Assembly (NCBI GenBank): GCA_964492845.1
Contig: CAZBMZ010000009.1
Span: 113,110 to 177,109, forward strand
From: JADJPF01 sp964492845
Lineage (GTDB): Bacteria > Acidobacteriota > Blastocatellia > Chloracidobacteriales > JADJPF01
Direction of reading: 5' to 3'
DNA length: 64,000 nucleotides
Shown here: positions 26,261 to 35,807 of the stretch, piece by piece
How positions within the stretch are numbered: the stretch's first letter is position 1
How the letters are laid out: every line of letters begins with the position of its first letter
Notes under the pieces: generated by a model
The model's database searches: none
The model's input: only the letters and a program-made list of their open reading frames with translations
What the model was told of the DNA's origin: nothing
Translations under genes and position numbers: made by a program

Positions 26261-26980
26261 TTATTCTTCTTTGATTTGAAATTTCTTTAGAAAAACAGCT
26301 TGGATATTGCTTACAACGCTATTTAGGACTGCATCAGTGTCATGTCCTTTTGTATTGGCTTCATCAATTGCAGTTTGGATGGATATTCCTAAGTCTGTAA
26401 CTAATTCATTTAATTCATTTATTAGTTTGATATCTAACCCAAAATCAATTTCTAAAGTTTGTGTATAATGGCTAACTACTTCATAATCTTCTTGATAGGT
26501 ACGAACACGGGTTGTTGATTCTTCTTCATAAGGAACACTACGAGATTTTTTTATTGTGTATTCCTGCATTGGATGAATAAAAGCAGGATGCCCTTCAAAT
26601 TCAGTATTAGGAATTAATTTAGGGTTACGGCGTGGAAGTTTGCGGACAAGTTCGCCTAAAGTGCTATGAGCATTTTCTAAAGCGCGTAGTTGAGGGACGG
26701 TTAAGTCTGCCTCTATACCTTGCCAGCTAAAACGACCTGTATTTTTAGAGTTTGCTTTTTGTCTTGCGCCATGTTGAGAAACAACTTCCACAACAATTTT
26801 AAGTATGTTATTTGCTATTTCTTGAGGAGTATAATCAACGTAAGTTTCCCTGGTTTCTCCTGTTTTTTCTTTTTCTGGAGAGTATTTAATTACTCGGACT
26901 TCATGCGCTCTTAGTCGTTCTATCCATTGACTAGCCTTAGCCAATTCTCTTTTTTGACGGGTAAATGTTGTCTGTACCAT
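26261..26980 (-). CDS. hypothetical protein, first gene of an unrecognised pair
   Basis: 239 residues, soluble, highly charged. The N-terminus is a basic helix (R-Q-K-R-E-L-A-K-A-S-Q-W-I-E-R-L-R-A-H-E), the middle has R-K-L-P-R-R-N-P-K-L-I-P-N-T-E-F-E-G-H-P-A-F-I-H-P, and the C-terminal 60 residues look like amphipathic helices. I do not recognise the family. AGAGGA lies 6 bases before the ATG, so expression is well set up. It is the first protein gene downstream of the roughly 1-kb hairpin-rich segment on the same strand and could work with that RNA. That link rests on position only. Confidence 0.6.
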   Translation of the reverse strand: MVQTTFTRQKRELAKASQWIERLRAHEVRVIKYSPEKEKTGETRETYVDYTPQEIANNILKIVVEVVSQHGARQKANSKNTGRFSWQGIEADLTVPQLRALENAHSTLGELVRKLPRRNPKLIPNTEFEGHPAFIHPMQEYTIKKSRSVPYEEESTTRVRTYQEDYEVVSHYTQTLEIDFGLDIKLINELNELVTDLGISIQTAIDEANTKGHDTDAVLNSVVSNIQAVFLKKFQIKEE

Positions 26981-28006
26981 GATTTCCTCTATTTTGAAAA
27001 TTAGAAACTAGGTGCAAAAGACATAAAAGCTATATATCTGAATATTTGATAATGCTAAAGAGTCGCCCATTTAGCACAGAAAAGGCTTAACAGATTATTC
27101 TGTCGGGACTTTGCTATCAAAATAAAAAGTATTGCGAAAACAAGGCTCTTAATCTACAAAAAGCTAATGAGGTCTTACAGAAATAGCCGCATTTCTCTGC
27201 TACTAAGTAGTTAAATACCTTATTTTACAATAATATCCTGCTTTTTATTTTCCTTATGATAGCTCTCATTGTTACTAAAATCTCCCTATAAACTTTTGCT
27301 AGTAATTATTGCTAATTATTAGTAGTCAGCTTATAGCTAAACTCACTTACCCAACTAATATTTCTATTAGCAAGATGCTTGATTGATTCCCGCACTTACG
27401 ACCTTTTTGGAACACATTCCATTTGTGGTAGTCGCTCCCCAGGTTAATAGTTAATCATGTAAGTATAAGTCTCGTGCCGCCACACTCAATTTTTGATAGA
27501 AATGAGTTAATAAAGGTAGCGTAAACATTCTAATTAAAGTAGTTTAGCCGCCCTAGCTTCAAATTTGAAATTGCTACTATCTGCAACTTGATATATACCT
27601 TACACCTAAATAACTATAGCTTTCTTCAAGCCTTTACAGTTACGTAGATTGGGCTATATTCTATGTCCGAATAGTAAAGAAGCCTTCATCCCACTACCAC
27701 AAGAGAAACCCTTATGAAAAGTGGTTTACAACCCGAACAAAGCTAGTTTTTACTAAGCGTTAGCTTACAGTAAAATACCTTTTCTATTCTCTTAATTCTA
27801 ATTTCTTAATTTTTCAAGGATCTTCGGCTATCCTCTACTTGTTTGGCGGAACATTCAGCCTTAACACAATACGCTCTTGAATACCTGATCTTTTAATTCT
27901 AAAGTCTTAAATCTAAAGCAATTAGCTCTTAAGCCTTGATCGAGACTTTTATTCGTAACAAATAATATTATTTATTACTTTTTCTGATAATTTTTAGTCT
28001 TTTGCG
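26981..28006 (-). ncRNA. candidate large structured noncoding RNA
   Basis: About 1 kb without a plausible ORF on either strand, in a window where other gaps are under 0.4 kb. It is less AT-biased than the other gaps and full of inverted repeats: an 11-bp stem with a 2-base bulge (27748-27775), GCTAAA/TTTAGC (27054-27075), ACAGA/TCTGT (27090-27103), TGGAA/TTCCA around 27410, AGGAT/ATCCT around 27820-27836, and GGTT/AACC around 27725. A sigma-70-like promoter on the minus strand reads into it. I cannot match it to RNase P, tmRNA, 6S or rRNA. Strand and ends are inferred from the promoter and the next gene. Confidence 0.45.
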
Positions 28007-28012
28007 GCAAGA

Positions 28013-28041
28013 ATTTTAACAACCATATTAAGTATTAGCAA
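28013..28041 (-). promoter_or_regulatory. putative promoter of the hairpin-rich segment
   Basis: On the minus strand TTGCTA (28041-28036), a 17-base spacer, then TAAAAT (28018-28013). Placed just after the terminator of the beta-helix gene and before the hairpin-rich segment, which supports independent transcription starting near 28006. Confidence 0.45.
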
Positions 28042-28054
28042 GGGGAATTTTAGG

Positions 28055-28085
28055 AAAAATAGGCACTACTTTTAGCAGTGCCTAC
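28055..28085 (-). terminator. rho-independent terminator after the beta-helix gene
   Basis: AGGCACT (28061-28067) and AGTGCCT (28077-28083) form a 7-bp stem around a 9-base loop. Read on the minus strand it is followed by ATTTTTCC. It closes the TonB-receptor/beta-helix transcript. Confidence 0.8.
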
Positions 28086-28116
28086 AAGAAAGACCAAGGC
28101 GAGTGGGAAAAAAACA

Positions 28117-29418
28117 TTAGTTGCGTTTAAAGGAAGTCCAGCCCTTTGTCCAATCATCGCTATCATTTGGCCCGATACCACCTAAAAAATTAACTCTTTC
28201 AAAGAAAGTATCATTAGCTGGAACGGGAGCAACTAAACTGGTGTTAAGTGCTGGTGAAGTAGAGGTAGGCTTAAAGTTAGGAGCAGTTTTATTAAGTCCA
28301 TCGGTAAGTTGTGGATCCATAACTACTATATTATTAAACATGTTAGATAAATCGCCCGCATCAGACCCGTCATTATTTTGAAATTGGAATCCACCTTTTT
28401 TATTGTCAAAAATAATGCCGTTTTCTAACACTAAGTTAGTGCCAAGTTGGTTTAATGTAGATTGATCTTTAACTCTTACAGCTACATCTTTATAGTTTTG
28501 AATAATAAAATTACGAATTGATGCACCAGTACCAACACGAAGTAACATACCTATAGAGTTACCTGTTTTAGTGCTAGCATCCCCAATAATGGTCATATTA
28601 TGAATCGTTGGATTAGAGCGAGGTGTTAAATCATTATTTTCTGCATTATTATCAGCCTCAATTCCATTATTAGCTTCAATTGCTCCATCTTGTTGAATTA
28701 AAATAAATTGGGCTTTACCTTGCCAACCGCCTGTCCAATCAAAAGCATCATCCATTGAGCCATAAAGGAGTAAATGTTTAACATTGACTGTACCGCCAAA
28801 AAATTCTATAGCATCGTCGCCGCTTTCAGTAATTTGTACAAAGTCAACTTCTGTTCCTCGTCCAACACCTTGGAGAGCCAAACCATTTAATTCATTAGTT
28901 GGAGTAAGTGGAAATCCTGCAAATTCAATACGTACATAGCGAAGTATTCCGCTATTGTCGTCTGCATTTCTACCACCATATTTTCCAGTGTTGCCTTCTC
29001 CATCAGCTTCACCATTGCTATCACCGTTATTTATAGGAGCAAAACCATTAATAATTATTCCGCCCCAATCACCACGTTTTCGATTACCAGCATCTTGCGC
29101 ACTAGTAAAAACAATAGGCTTATTAACTTTGCCTTTAGCAATTATTTTTGCTCCTCGGTCAATAACTAAAAAGCTACGAGGGCCAGCAAAAATTTGTGTT
29201 CCTGGTTTGATTTTTAATGTAGCACCTGAACGAACAAAAACACCGCCTTCTAAAACATAGCGAGTTTTGGCATTTAAGGTCATATTTCTAGTAATATCTC
29301 CCCGCAAAACTACTATATTGCTTTGTGCTTCAACAGAAGTAATATTGTGATCAGTTATCAGACTGACAGAAGAAAAAGCTAAGATTAACAAAGTAATAAA
29401 CAAGAATTTTTTTAACAT
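28117..29418 (-). CDS. secreted right-handed beta-helix protein paired with TonB receptor
   Basis: 433 residues from the ATG at 29418, which has GGAG 7 bases upstream; a TTG at 29430 is less likely. A signal peptide is followed by Y-V-L-E-G-G-V-F-V and repeated short strands (G-A-T-L-K-I-K-P-G-T-Q-I, G-D-W-G-G-I-I-I-N-G-F-A-P-I-N, I-R-Y/L-R-Y-V-R-I-E-F-A-G) typical of large surface beta-helix proteins encoded beside TonB receptors. A Gly/Asn-rich loop around residue 145 may bind calcium. It lies 67 bases downstream of the receptor gene, so both are probably one transcript. Role inferred: surface partner in nutrient or metal uptake. Confidence 0.7.
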   Translation of the reverse strand: MLKKFLFITLLILAFSSVSLITDHNITSVEAQSNIVVLRGDITRNMTLNAKTRYVLEGGVFVRSGATLKIKPGTQIFAGPRSFLVIDRGAKIIAKGKVNKPIVFTSAQDAGNRKRGDWGGIIINGFAPINNGDSNGEADGEGNTGKYGGRNADDNSGILRYVRIEFAGFPLTPTNELNGLALQGVGRGTEVDFVQITESGDDAIEFFGGTVNVKHLLLYGSMDDAFDWTGGWQGKAQFILIQQDGAIEANNGIEADNNAENNDLTPRSNPTIHNMTIIGDASTKTGNSIGMLLRVGTGASIRNFIIQNYKDVAVRVKDQSTLNQLGTNLVLENGIIFDNKKGGFQFQNNDGSDAGDLSNMFNNIVVMDPQLTDGLNKTAPNFKPTSTSPALNTSLVAPVPANDTFFERVNFLGGIGPNDSDDWTKGWTSFKRN

Positions 29419-29484
29419 TTTTTTCTCCAAATTTTAATTTGTTTAAATTTGTGTAATTTGTTGTTTAAGAAGAAGTTAGAAAAA

Positions 29485-32301
29485 TTAGAAAAAAGTATAA
29501 GAAACGCCTAAACCAAAAGTTCTACCACGACGATAGACTTGGAAAGGTTGGTCAAGAATCTTAAATCGCACTTGACGATTCAGTAAGTTTTCGCTAGAAA
29601 ATTTAAGTTCCCAGCGAGCATCTTTTTTACTGCCAAATTTTTTGCTAAATAGAAAATCTAGTGTTGGAAAGCCTTTTTCTATAATGTCAGGTAAGGCAAA
29701 AGTTCCAACGTCGCTAATTCTTGCACCTGTATAATTAAAGATTAATCGGGCGTTGGATTGAAAATTTGCCAAATCATAATCAAGTGAAGTATTAAGTAAA
29801 TGTCTGGATTGGCCGGCAAGAGGTCTTTCTTTGGAAGTTAAGACAGAAAGGTCTTGGTCACCAATGCGAATATTGGAAGCAACAAAAGTGTAATTAGTAT
29901 TTATGCTAATACTAGATAGCCGACTATATAAATTACCTAGATTTTGTCTTAATTCAAACTCTAAGCCTTTATTTATCGCACCTTGAGCATTACGGAAAGA
30001 AGTTCTTAGCGCGGTGGTTGATTCAACTACAATTTCAATAGGGCTATTTAAGTTTTTATAGAAAAACCCAAAAGATATTAAATTACCTGAGTTTAAGTAT
30101 TCTCCACGTATATCAAAATTACGAATAAGAGCACGTTTTAAGTTAGGGTTGCCTAAAGTAGCACGACCGCCAGTTATATCGCTAAATTCAAATGGGCTAA
30201 GTTCCCTAAATTGAGGACGTGAGACGGTTTGACTATAGCTAGTACGTAAGCTAAACGTAGAAGTAAAACTATAAACTCCGTTAATACTAGGTAAAAAGTC
30301 TAGGTCGTCTAGTTTTGCAACTATTGGGGTTGCTTGAGTAGAAAAAGCATCTAGTGTGCTAACTTCTTGTTTGCCTCGTTCAATACGAACTCCACCAATT
30401 AAACGTAATTTGTTTCTAGTATAATCACCTAAGATATAACCAGCGGTTATATCTTGAGCAGCAACATAAAAATCTGTTGGGCGGGTATCTTCATTAATTT
30501 CAAAGCGATCTGGAGCAATATTTTGACTAGCATAAAGATTTTCTGGGCTAGCACTACGATCTACACCATCAAAGCCCCTTGGCAGAAAGCGAAAACGCCG
30601 AGAATTAAACCGACGATCCCGATTAACATTAGAAAAGCCTAACTTAAAGCTAAAGGTAGATTTTGAAGTAAAAAAATATTTTAATAGGTCAAAGGCTGGT
30701 TCACGGATGCTTTCCCTCATTTCGCTAAACATTCGTAGTCCGCTTTGAGTGGTATCAAAATAAACAAATTTATTTAATGTAGAGTCAAATTCATAAAGCA
30801 CTTCTCTTAAGTCTGGTTCGTCAAAAGTAGCGCGTGAAAAGGTAAACCGCCAATTTAAAACGCTATTTCCAAGTTTGGAAAGTAGGTTTTCACCTGCTAG
30901 CTGAAAAGTTCCTATGCGAGTTTGAACATATTTTAAACGTGAGCCTCGGATACGACTTCCACGATCATCAAAAAATCCATCTGTAGTCCTAGTTTCATCA
31001 GTAGCATCATTACTAATAAAATTTTTCAATAGTATCTTGTTGTTATTATTAAGTTTATAGGCTAGGTTAACAATTGCCCCTAGTCTTACATTTTGTGTAC
31101 CATTTGCATAATTATAGCGAGTAGGAGCAAAAACTATGCTATTTCCGCTACTATCAGACGCGACACGAAAGAAATTTCTAATTTCATCTTGCTGTTGAGA
31201 AGACTTGTTGTAAGTAACATTAGCAACTATGCCTAATTTACCAATTTGAGTGCTATAAACTGCTCCAAGGCTTTGATTAAGAAGCCCATCACTAACAGTA
31301 GGTTGAAAAACATTTTCAAAGGCACGTCCAAAAGTTTGTAATTGTTGGCTAGTAAAACCAGAAATTAATTGACTTCCACGTCTTAAGGTTTGATTAGGGA
31401 TAAGGTCGGGTAGTGCGCGTCGTCCTAGGCCAAACCCTAAAAAATCAAGGCGACTACCCGGATAAGTCAGAAAATCTTGGAAAGTTGTTTGAGTATTTCC
31501 ACTAAAAGAGCTAGAAATTTTTAACGAAGAACGATTAGGGAATTCTAACGTCTCGATTTTAACTAGTCCGCCGGCAAATTCACCTGGCTGATCTGGAGTA
31601 AAAGATTTTAATACTTTTAAGCTTTGTACTAGCTCCGATGGCACTTGATCTAGTGGTACAACTCGGCGATCTGGCTGTGGTGTAGGCATTACAGCATCAT
31701 TAAGCACTGTATTGCTATAACGATCACCTAGGCCACGAACATAGACAAATTTATTACCTACAACCGATACACCAGGAACTTTTTGCAAAACTCCTGCAAC
31801 TTCAGAACTACTATCTTTGCTAATTTCAGCACGGCTAACTAGGTCAGCAATAGCTAAACCTGTACGTCTTTCTTCTAGTAATGAAATACTGCTATTAGTG
31901 TTAGCTGTTACTTCTACAACTTCGCTAGCTCCCTCTTGGGTTAAAACTAGGTCTAGGGTTGCTGTTTCGCCTGCTACAACAGTGATTTCTTTTTGTGTTT
32001 CTAAGAAATTACTTAGGGCAGCACGCAGTTGATAGTTACCCGGTTCAAGGTCTAGTGAAAAATTACCATCCAAATCGCTATAAATTATTTGTCCAGTATT
32101 AATTACCTCTACTGCAACATTAGATAATGCTTCACCAGTAGAAAGATTTACAACTAAGCCTATTAATTTCCCTGTTTTTTTCTTTTCTTGTGTAGAAATA
32201 GATTTTGCTTTTACTGTTGAAAAATTAGTTAAAGCAGGTAGAAATAAATTGGTAGAAATTATACAAGCTAATATAACTGCAAGACGTAGGTTAAAAGGCA
32301 T
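29485..32301 (-). CDS. TonB-dependent receptor with carboxypeptidase-regulatory domain
   Basis: 938 residues with a signal peptide. Residues about 45-130 are a CarboxypepD_reg-like beta-sandwich (G-L-V-V-N-L-S-T-G-E-A-L-S-N-V ... Y-S-D-L-D-G-N-F-S-L-D-L-E-P-G-N-Y). The plug follows (V-P-G-V-S-V-V-G-N-K-F-V-Y-V-R-G-L-G-D-R-Y-S-N-T), then a beta-barrel ending in Y-T-F-F with the terminal Phe used in outer-membrane assembly. It is expected to import a large or scarce nutrient through the outer membrane with TonB energy. The substrate is unknown. The beta-helix gene follows on the same strand. No TonB/ExbBD gene lies in the window. Confidence 0.9.
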   Translation of the reverse strand: MPFNLRLAVILACIISTNLFLPALTNFSTVKAKSISTQEKKKTGKLIGLVVNLSTGEALSNVAVEVINTGQIIYSDLDGNFSLDLEPGNYQLRAALSNFLETQKEITVVAGETATLDLVLTQEGASEVVEVTANTNSSISLLEERRTGLAIADLVSRAEISKDSSSEVAGVLQKVPGVSVVGNKFVYVRGLGDRYSNTVLNDAVMPTPQPDRRVVPLDQVPSELVQSLKVLKSFTPDQPGEFAGGLVKIETLEFPNRSSLKISSSFSGNTQTTFQDFLTYPGSRLDFLGFGLGRRALPDLIPNQTLRRGSQLISGFTSQQLQTFGRAFENVFQPTVSDGLLNQSLGAVYSTQIGKLGIVANVTYNKSSQQQDEIRNFFRVASDSSGNSIVFAPTRYNYANGTQNVRLGAIVNLAYKLNNNNKILLKNFISNDATDETRTTDGFFDDRGSRIRGSRLKYVQTRIGTFQLAGENLLSKLGNSVLNWRFTFSRATFDEPDLREVLYEFDSTLNKFVYFDTTQSGLRMFSEMRESIREPAFDLLKYFFTSKSTFSFKLGFSNVNRDRRFNSRRFRFLPRGFDGVDRSASPENLYASQNIAPDRFEINEDTRPTDFYVAAQDITAGYILGDYTRNKLRLIGGVRIERGKQEVSTLDAFSTQATPIVAKLDDLDFLPSINGVYSFTSTFSLRTSYSQTVSRPQFRELSPFEFSDITGGRATLGNPNLKRALIRNFDIRGEYLNSGNLISFGFFYKNLNSPIEIVVESTTALRTSFRNAQGAINKGLEFELRQNLGNLYSRLSSISINTNYTFVASNIRIGDQDLSVLTSKERPLAGQSRHLLNTSLDYDLANFQSNARLIFNYTGARISDVGTFALPDIIEKGFPTLDFLFSKKFGSKKDARWELKFSSENLLNRQVRFKILDQPFQVYRRGRTFGLGVSYTFF

Positions 32302-32637
32302 ATTTGCTTATCCTTATATTTGTTGGCTAACTCGAAAAAGTTAGTCAAATTTTCAAAGGAGAAGCTTAGCAGATAGATGTAAAAAAACTTTTAATTAAGT
32401 GTAAAACTATAGTAAAAAGTATGTAACGATTATTTAAACAAAAATTGATACAAATTAGATCAAATTATTAATAGAAAATTTAATAGAATCTTCGTTGTAA
32501 TGATTGTTAATTATTCTATAAAAAGAGATTATATCTGTTATTTATAAAATAAATAGATAAAACAAAGGATAAATAATTAAATACAGCGCATCAAAAGCCA
32601 ATTGTAGTTTATAGCATTAATGTAACAATAGTATAAA
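32302..32637. other. AT-rich intergenic region, TonB-receptor promoter region
   Basis: Strongly AT-rich; with the hairpin at 32638-32686 it fills the 390 bases between the kinase end and the receptor start. No ORF is seen. It should contain the receptor promoter. Confidence 0.4.
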
Positions 32638-32686
32638 CTTAATGTAAATTCATTGTTAATTTTATGTTAAATAAATTTACATTAAG
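32638..32686 (-). terminator. perfect 13-bp inverted repeat, possible terminator
   Basis: CTTAATGTAAATT (32638-32650) and its exact complement (32674-32686) flank a 23-base loop, 5 bases beyond the kinase stop. On the minus strand it is followed by TTTATACT. The long loop and AT-rich arms leave an operator role possible. Confidence 0.5.
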
Positions 32687-32690
32687 CTAT

Positions 32691-33899
32691 TTAATTTTGA
32701 AAATATCTTATTATAGTTTCACCAACACAAATTTGATCCCCTACTTTTAGAAGATAAGTTTGTTTTGCAATTACTTTTTCACCATTAAAAAGACTACCAT
32801 TAGCACTTCCTAAGTCTTCAAAGTAAAATTTGCCTGTTTTCCAAGTAATCCTAGCATGGCGACGAGAAACTTTACCTGAATTATCATACTTAGCTAAATC
32901 TATTTCAGGCATAATGCCTGTAGCTAAGTCAAATCGGCCAATTATGGCAACCTCTTTATTTAACATAAATTTAGCTGTTTTTAATGTATTAGAATAGACT
33001 ATCTCTAAAAAAGCTTTAAGATCTGTTGGACTAGCAAATTTCCTTATTGTTAATTTATCCGACGCGGTATCAAGCTTATAAAGATGCTCTTCTAAAGCTG
33101 TTTTCATTTCTGTAGCAGAAAGGTAACGATCTCTTGCTCTTTGAGCAGTAGCTTTAAGTAATATTTGTTCAATTTCTAAGGAAATACTTGGATTAAGTCG
33201 AGCAGGTGTTGGATTTACAGAAAAATTAAAGCCATAAACAGGATGAGAGAGTGGACAATAACCTACTAATAAATGAATTAAGGTTGCGCCTAAAGAATAA
33301 ATATCTGTTGCTGGTGTGACTAGGCCCATAAATAATTCTGGTGGGGCATAACCTACTGTCCCAACAGCAGTTACGCTTGTATGAGATGAAGAAACAAAGC
33401 GTGCTACTCCAAAATCAATTAGGTAAATTCGGTCAATCTCTTCATCATACATAACATTAGTAGGTTTCATATCCCGATAAATTACAGGAGGTTTACGGGA
33501 ATGAATATACTGTAATACATCACAAAGCTGAATTGCCCATTTAACAACCTGTTTTTCGGATAAAAAGCTTGTGGGAGATTCTTCTAGTATTTTTTCTAAA
33601 TCCTTACCTCCAACACATTTCATTACTAAATAATAATAATCTTCTTCTATAAAGTAATCATAAATAGATGGGATAGCTGGATGGTCTAAATTAGCTAAAA
33701 CCTCTGCTTCACGACGAAAATCATCAACGGCTTTTTTATGTTCCTCCATGTTTGAGGTTTCTACAATCATTTTTTTAATTGCTCTTAGGCTATCTGACAA
33801 GCGTTTATCTTTTGCTAGATAAACGCTTCCCATACCTCCAGTGCCTAAAGGTCGAACAATTTCATAGCGATCAGCAAGAATTTTGCCAGATTGCAGCAT
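32691..33899 (-). CDS. Ser/Thr protein kinase with C-terminal FHA domain
   Basis: 402 residues. Kinase domain 10-275: glycine loop L-G-T-G-G-M-G-S-V-Y, Lys in R-A-I-K-K, catalytic loop V-I-Y-R-D-M-K-P-T-N (Tyr replaces the His of HRD), metal-binding I-D-F-G-V-A-R-F. Residues about 315-400 are an FHA domain (S-R-R-H-A-R-I, G-S-A-N-G-S-L-F-N-G). No membrane segment follows, so it is cytosolic. The FHA probably binds the kinase's own or a partner's phosphothreonines. It is divergent from the next kinase gene across 400 bases. Confidence 0.92.
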   Translation of the reverse strand: MLQSGKILADRYEIVRPLGTGGMGSVYLAKDKRLSDSLRAIKKMIVETSNMEEHKKAVDDFRREAEVLANLDHPAIPSIYDYFIEEDYYYLVMKCVGGKDLEKILEESPTSFLSEKQVVKWAIQLCDVLQYIHSRKPPVIYRDMKPTNVMYDEEIDRIYLIDFGVARFVSSSHTSVTAVGTVGYAPPELFMGLVTPATDIYSLGATLIHLLVGYCPLSHPVYGFNFSVNPTPARLNPSISLEIEQILLKATAQRARDRYLSATEMKTALEEHLYKLDTASDKLTIRKFASPTDLKAFLEIVYSNTLKTAKFMLNKEVAIIGRFDLATGIMPEIDLAKYDNSGKVSRRHARITWKTGKFYFEDLGSANGSLFNGEKVIAKQTYLLKVGDQICVGETIIRYFQN

Positions 33900-34300
33900 A
33901 TTACCAATACCCTAATTAGCCTTTTTAATAATTGCTAAGTTAGCAAAAAACACAAAATCCATTTATCTTAAAATAAATAAAAAGTAAGTAAACTATCTAT
34001 CTTTGTAGTAATTATTTGATAGGTACATTGTTATTTTACTCTACCAAAATTGTTAAACAAAGCTACTAGATCATAAGATTAGAAAATTTTAGTCTATTTT
34101 TAATTTGAACTTCTATAAATACCTAATTTTTATTAATTATAACTTATAAAAAATAATTTCTATTTCAAACATATCATTAATCTAATTATGCTTTTTTATA
34201 TTTTATTAAATTGATAATATTTGCCTTATATTCAACCACAGTAAATTTAAGAATATAAGACTGATAGTCAAATAATTTTAAGGAGAATCAGCAAATTCAC
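33900..34300. other. divergent promoter region of two kinase genes
   Basis: 400 bases, very AT-rich, no ORF. It should hold promoters for both kinases. AAGGAG lies about 15 bases before the plus-strand ATG. No strong inverted repeat seen. Confidence 0.4.
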
Positions 34301-35770
34301 ATGAAGATCTGTCCTCAATGCCAACGTCAATTTGAGAACAACATAGCTTTTTGTGCTTTTGATGGTCAACAATTGGTAGTATCTTCTAAGGAAGATGCTT
34401 TAGTTGGTAGGTTGATAGATTATAAATATCAATTACATGAAAGAATTGCTAGAGGTGGGACAGGAAGCGTTTACCGAGGTACACATTTACAATTAAATAT
34501 GCCAATAGCAATTAAAATCTTGCATGCAGAAACGGCTCAAGATTTTACTTCCGTAGAGCGTTGTCGTCGAGAAGCCTATGCAGCAATGCAAATACGCCAT
34601 CCTAATGCTATTGCTGTTATGGATTTTGGCGTTACACCTGATGGATTAGTTTATGTAGTTATGGAGTTTCTAGTAGGTAAAACTCTTCGTCAGAAAATTA
34701 AAGAAAACCGCTATCCTAGCCTAGTAGAAGTAAATGAAACCATTCAACAAATCTGTGCCGCCCTATCGGTTGCTCATAGACACAAAATCATCCATCGTGA
34801 CTTAAAGCCAGAAAATATTTTTGTTCATAAAGATGGAGATTTAGAAATAGTAAAAGTTTTAGACTTTGGAATTGCCAAATTTAAGGATATTTCTTCTGAA
34901 GATGCGATGCAACTAACTCGCCAAGGTATAGTTATTGGTACTCCTTATTATATGTCTCCAGAACAATGTTATGGAAAAGAAGTAGATGTACGCTCAGATA
35001 TTTACTCACTAGGAATAATGCTTTATGAGCTTTTAGCAGGACGATTACCATTTTTGGGCCAATCACATACAGCAATTGCAGTAAAACAAGCTCGTGAAAC
35101 ACCCCGTCCAATCTATGAAATACGCCCTAATATTCCACCTGTGCTTAATGCTGTAGTTATGCACGCGCTAGAAAAATCTCCAGCTAATCGACCAGCAACT
35201 ATAGAAATATTTGCTCAAGAGTTAGCAGCAACAATGAAAGCTATATCTGAAAAAGAATTTATGAAGGTTTTTCTAGAAGCAAGCGAACAAGACCTGGAAG
35301 CAGCAATTTTACTAACATCTGACCCTAGTAAAATTCCTAGTCAAATGCAAGTTGGTAATACTAAAAACAAATCAGGTAGTTCAAAGAAAATCACTTTTGG
35401 TTATAGTAATAAAGCACAAGCTGATTTGTCCCTACCTACTATAAATACCATGTCTCAAGACCTTATCTCTCAGAATAACCAGTCTATTACTAACAACTTA
35501 GAATCTATAAATTTATCTGGTTCTGACAAAAGTTTATTAGAAGACAAAAGCCTTTCTGACACAACATCAATTCCTCTAACCGAAACAACAGTGCAAAACT
35601 ACCGAGATAATTTTGCTAATGTTTCTCGTGAAATGTATATGTTATTACAAATTATTTTGGGTGATTTAGAAACCAATCAAGCAGTAGATGGAATTTTTCT
35701 TAATGAGCTAAAAACCACTGTTGATCAACTACGCTCAACAATTTATCACTTACAAAAAGTTACTAAATAA
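34301..35770 (+). CDS. Ser/Thr protein kinase with N-terminal zinc ribbon
   Basis: 489 residues. Residues 1-25 form a zinc ribbon half (C-P-Q-C ... F-C-A-F-D-G). The kinase domain (about 40-310) has I-A-R-G-G-T-G-S-V-Y, A-I-K-I-L, I-I-H-R-D-L-K-P-E-N and L-D-F-G-I-A-K-F, all canonical. The C-terminal 170 residues are Ser/Asn-rich with a helical end (V-S-R-E-M-Y-M-L-L-Q-I-I-L). No membrane helix is seen. The ribbon-kinase layout recurs in the convergent kinase gene just downstream, suggesting local duplication and divergence. Targets are unknown. Confidence 0.92.
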   Translation: MKICPQCQRQFENNIAFCAFDGQQLVVSSKEDALVGRLIDYKYQLHERIARGGTGSVYRGTHLQLNMPIAIKILHAETAQDFTSVERCRREAYAAMQIRHPNAIAVMDFGVTPDGLVYVVMEFLVGKTLRQKIKENRYPSLVEVNETIQQICAALSVAHRHKIIHRDLKPENIFVHKDGDLEIVKVLDFGIAKFKDISSEDAMQLTRQGIVIGTPYYMSPEQCYGKEVDVRSDIYSLGIMLYELLAGRLPFLGQSHTAIAVKQARETPRPIYEIRPNIPPVLNAVVMHALEKSPANRPATIEIFAQELAATMKAISEKEFMKVFLEASEQDLEAAILLTSDPSKIPSQMQVGNTKNKSGSSKKITFGYSNKAQADLSLPTINTMSQDLISQNNQSITNNLESINLSGSDKSLLEDKSLSDTTSIPLTETTVQNYRDNFANVSREMYMLLQIILGDLETNQAVDGIFLNELKTTVDQLRSTIYHLQKVTK

Positions 35771-35807
35771 ATAGCAACTATAGAAAATAAGTTCTTTTTA
35801 TCTTTAA

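Noticed and set aside
27661..27760. Minus strand has GGGTTGTAAACC and GGATGAAGGC pieces resembling 16S rRNA around position 400
   Set aside because: The pieces are in the wrong order and the surrounding sequence does not match 16S rRNA, so chance or a structured RNA is more likely than an rRNA fragment.
26981..28006. Group II intron or tmRNA/RNase P identity for the hairpin-rich segment
   Set aside because: No domain V-like hairpin, no tRNA-like ends or tag ORF, and none of the RNase P core motifs could be found.
28121..28381. 86-residue plus-strand ORF inside the beta-helix gene
   Set aside because: Antisense shadow of a well-supported secreted protein gene.
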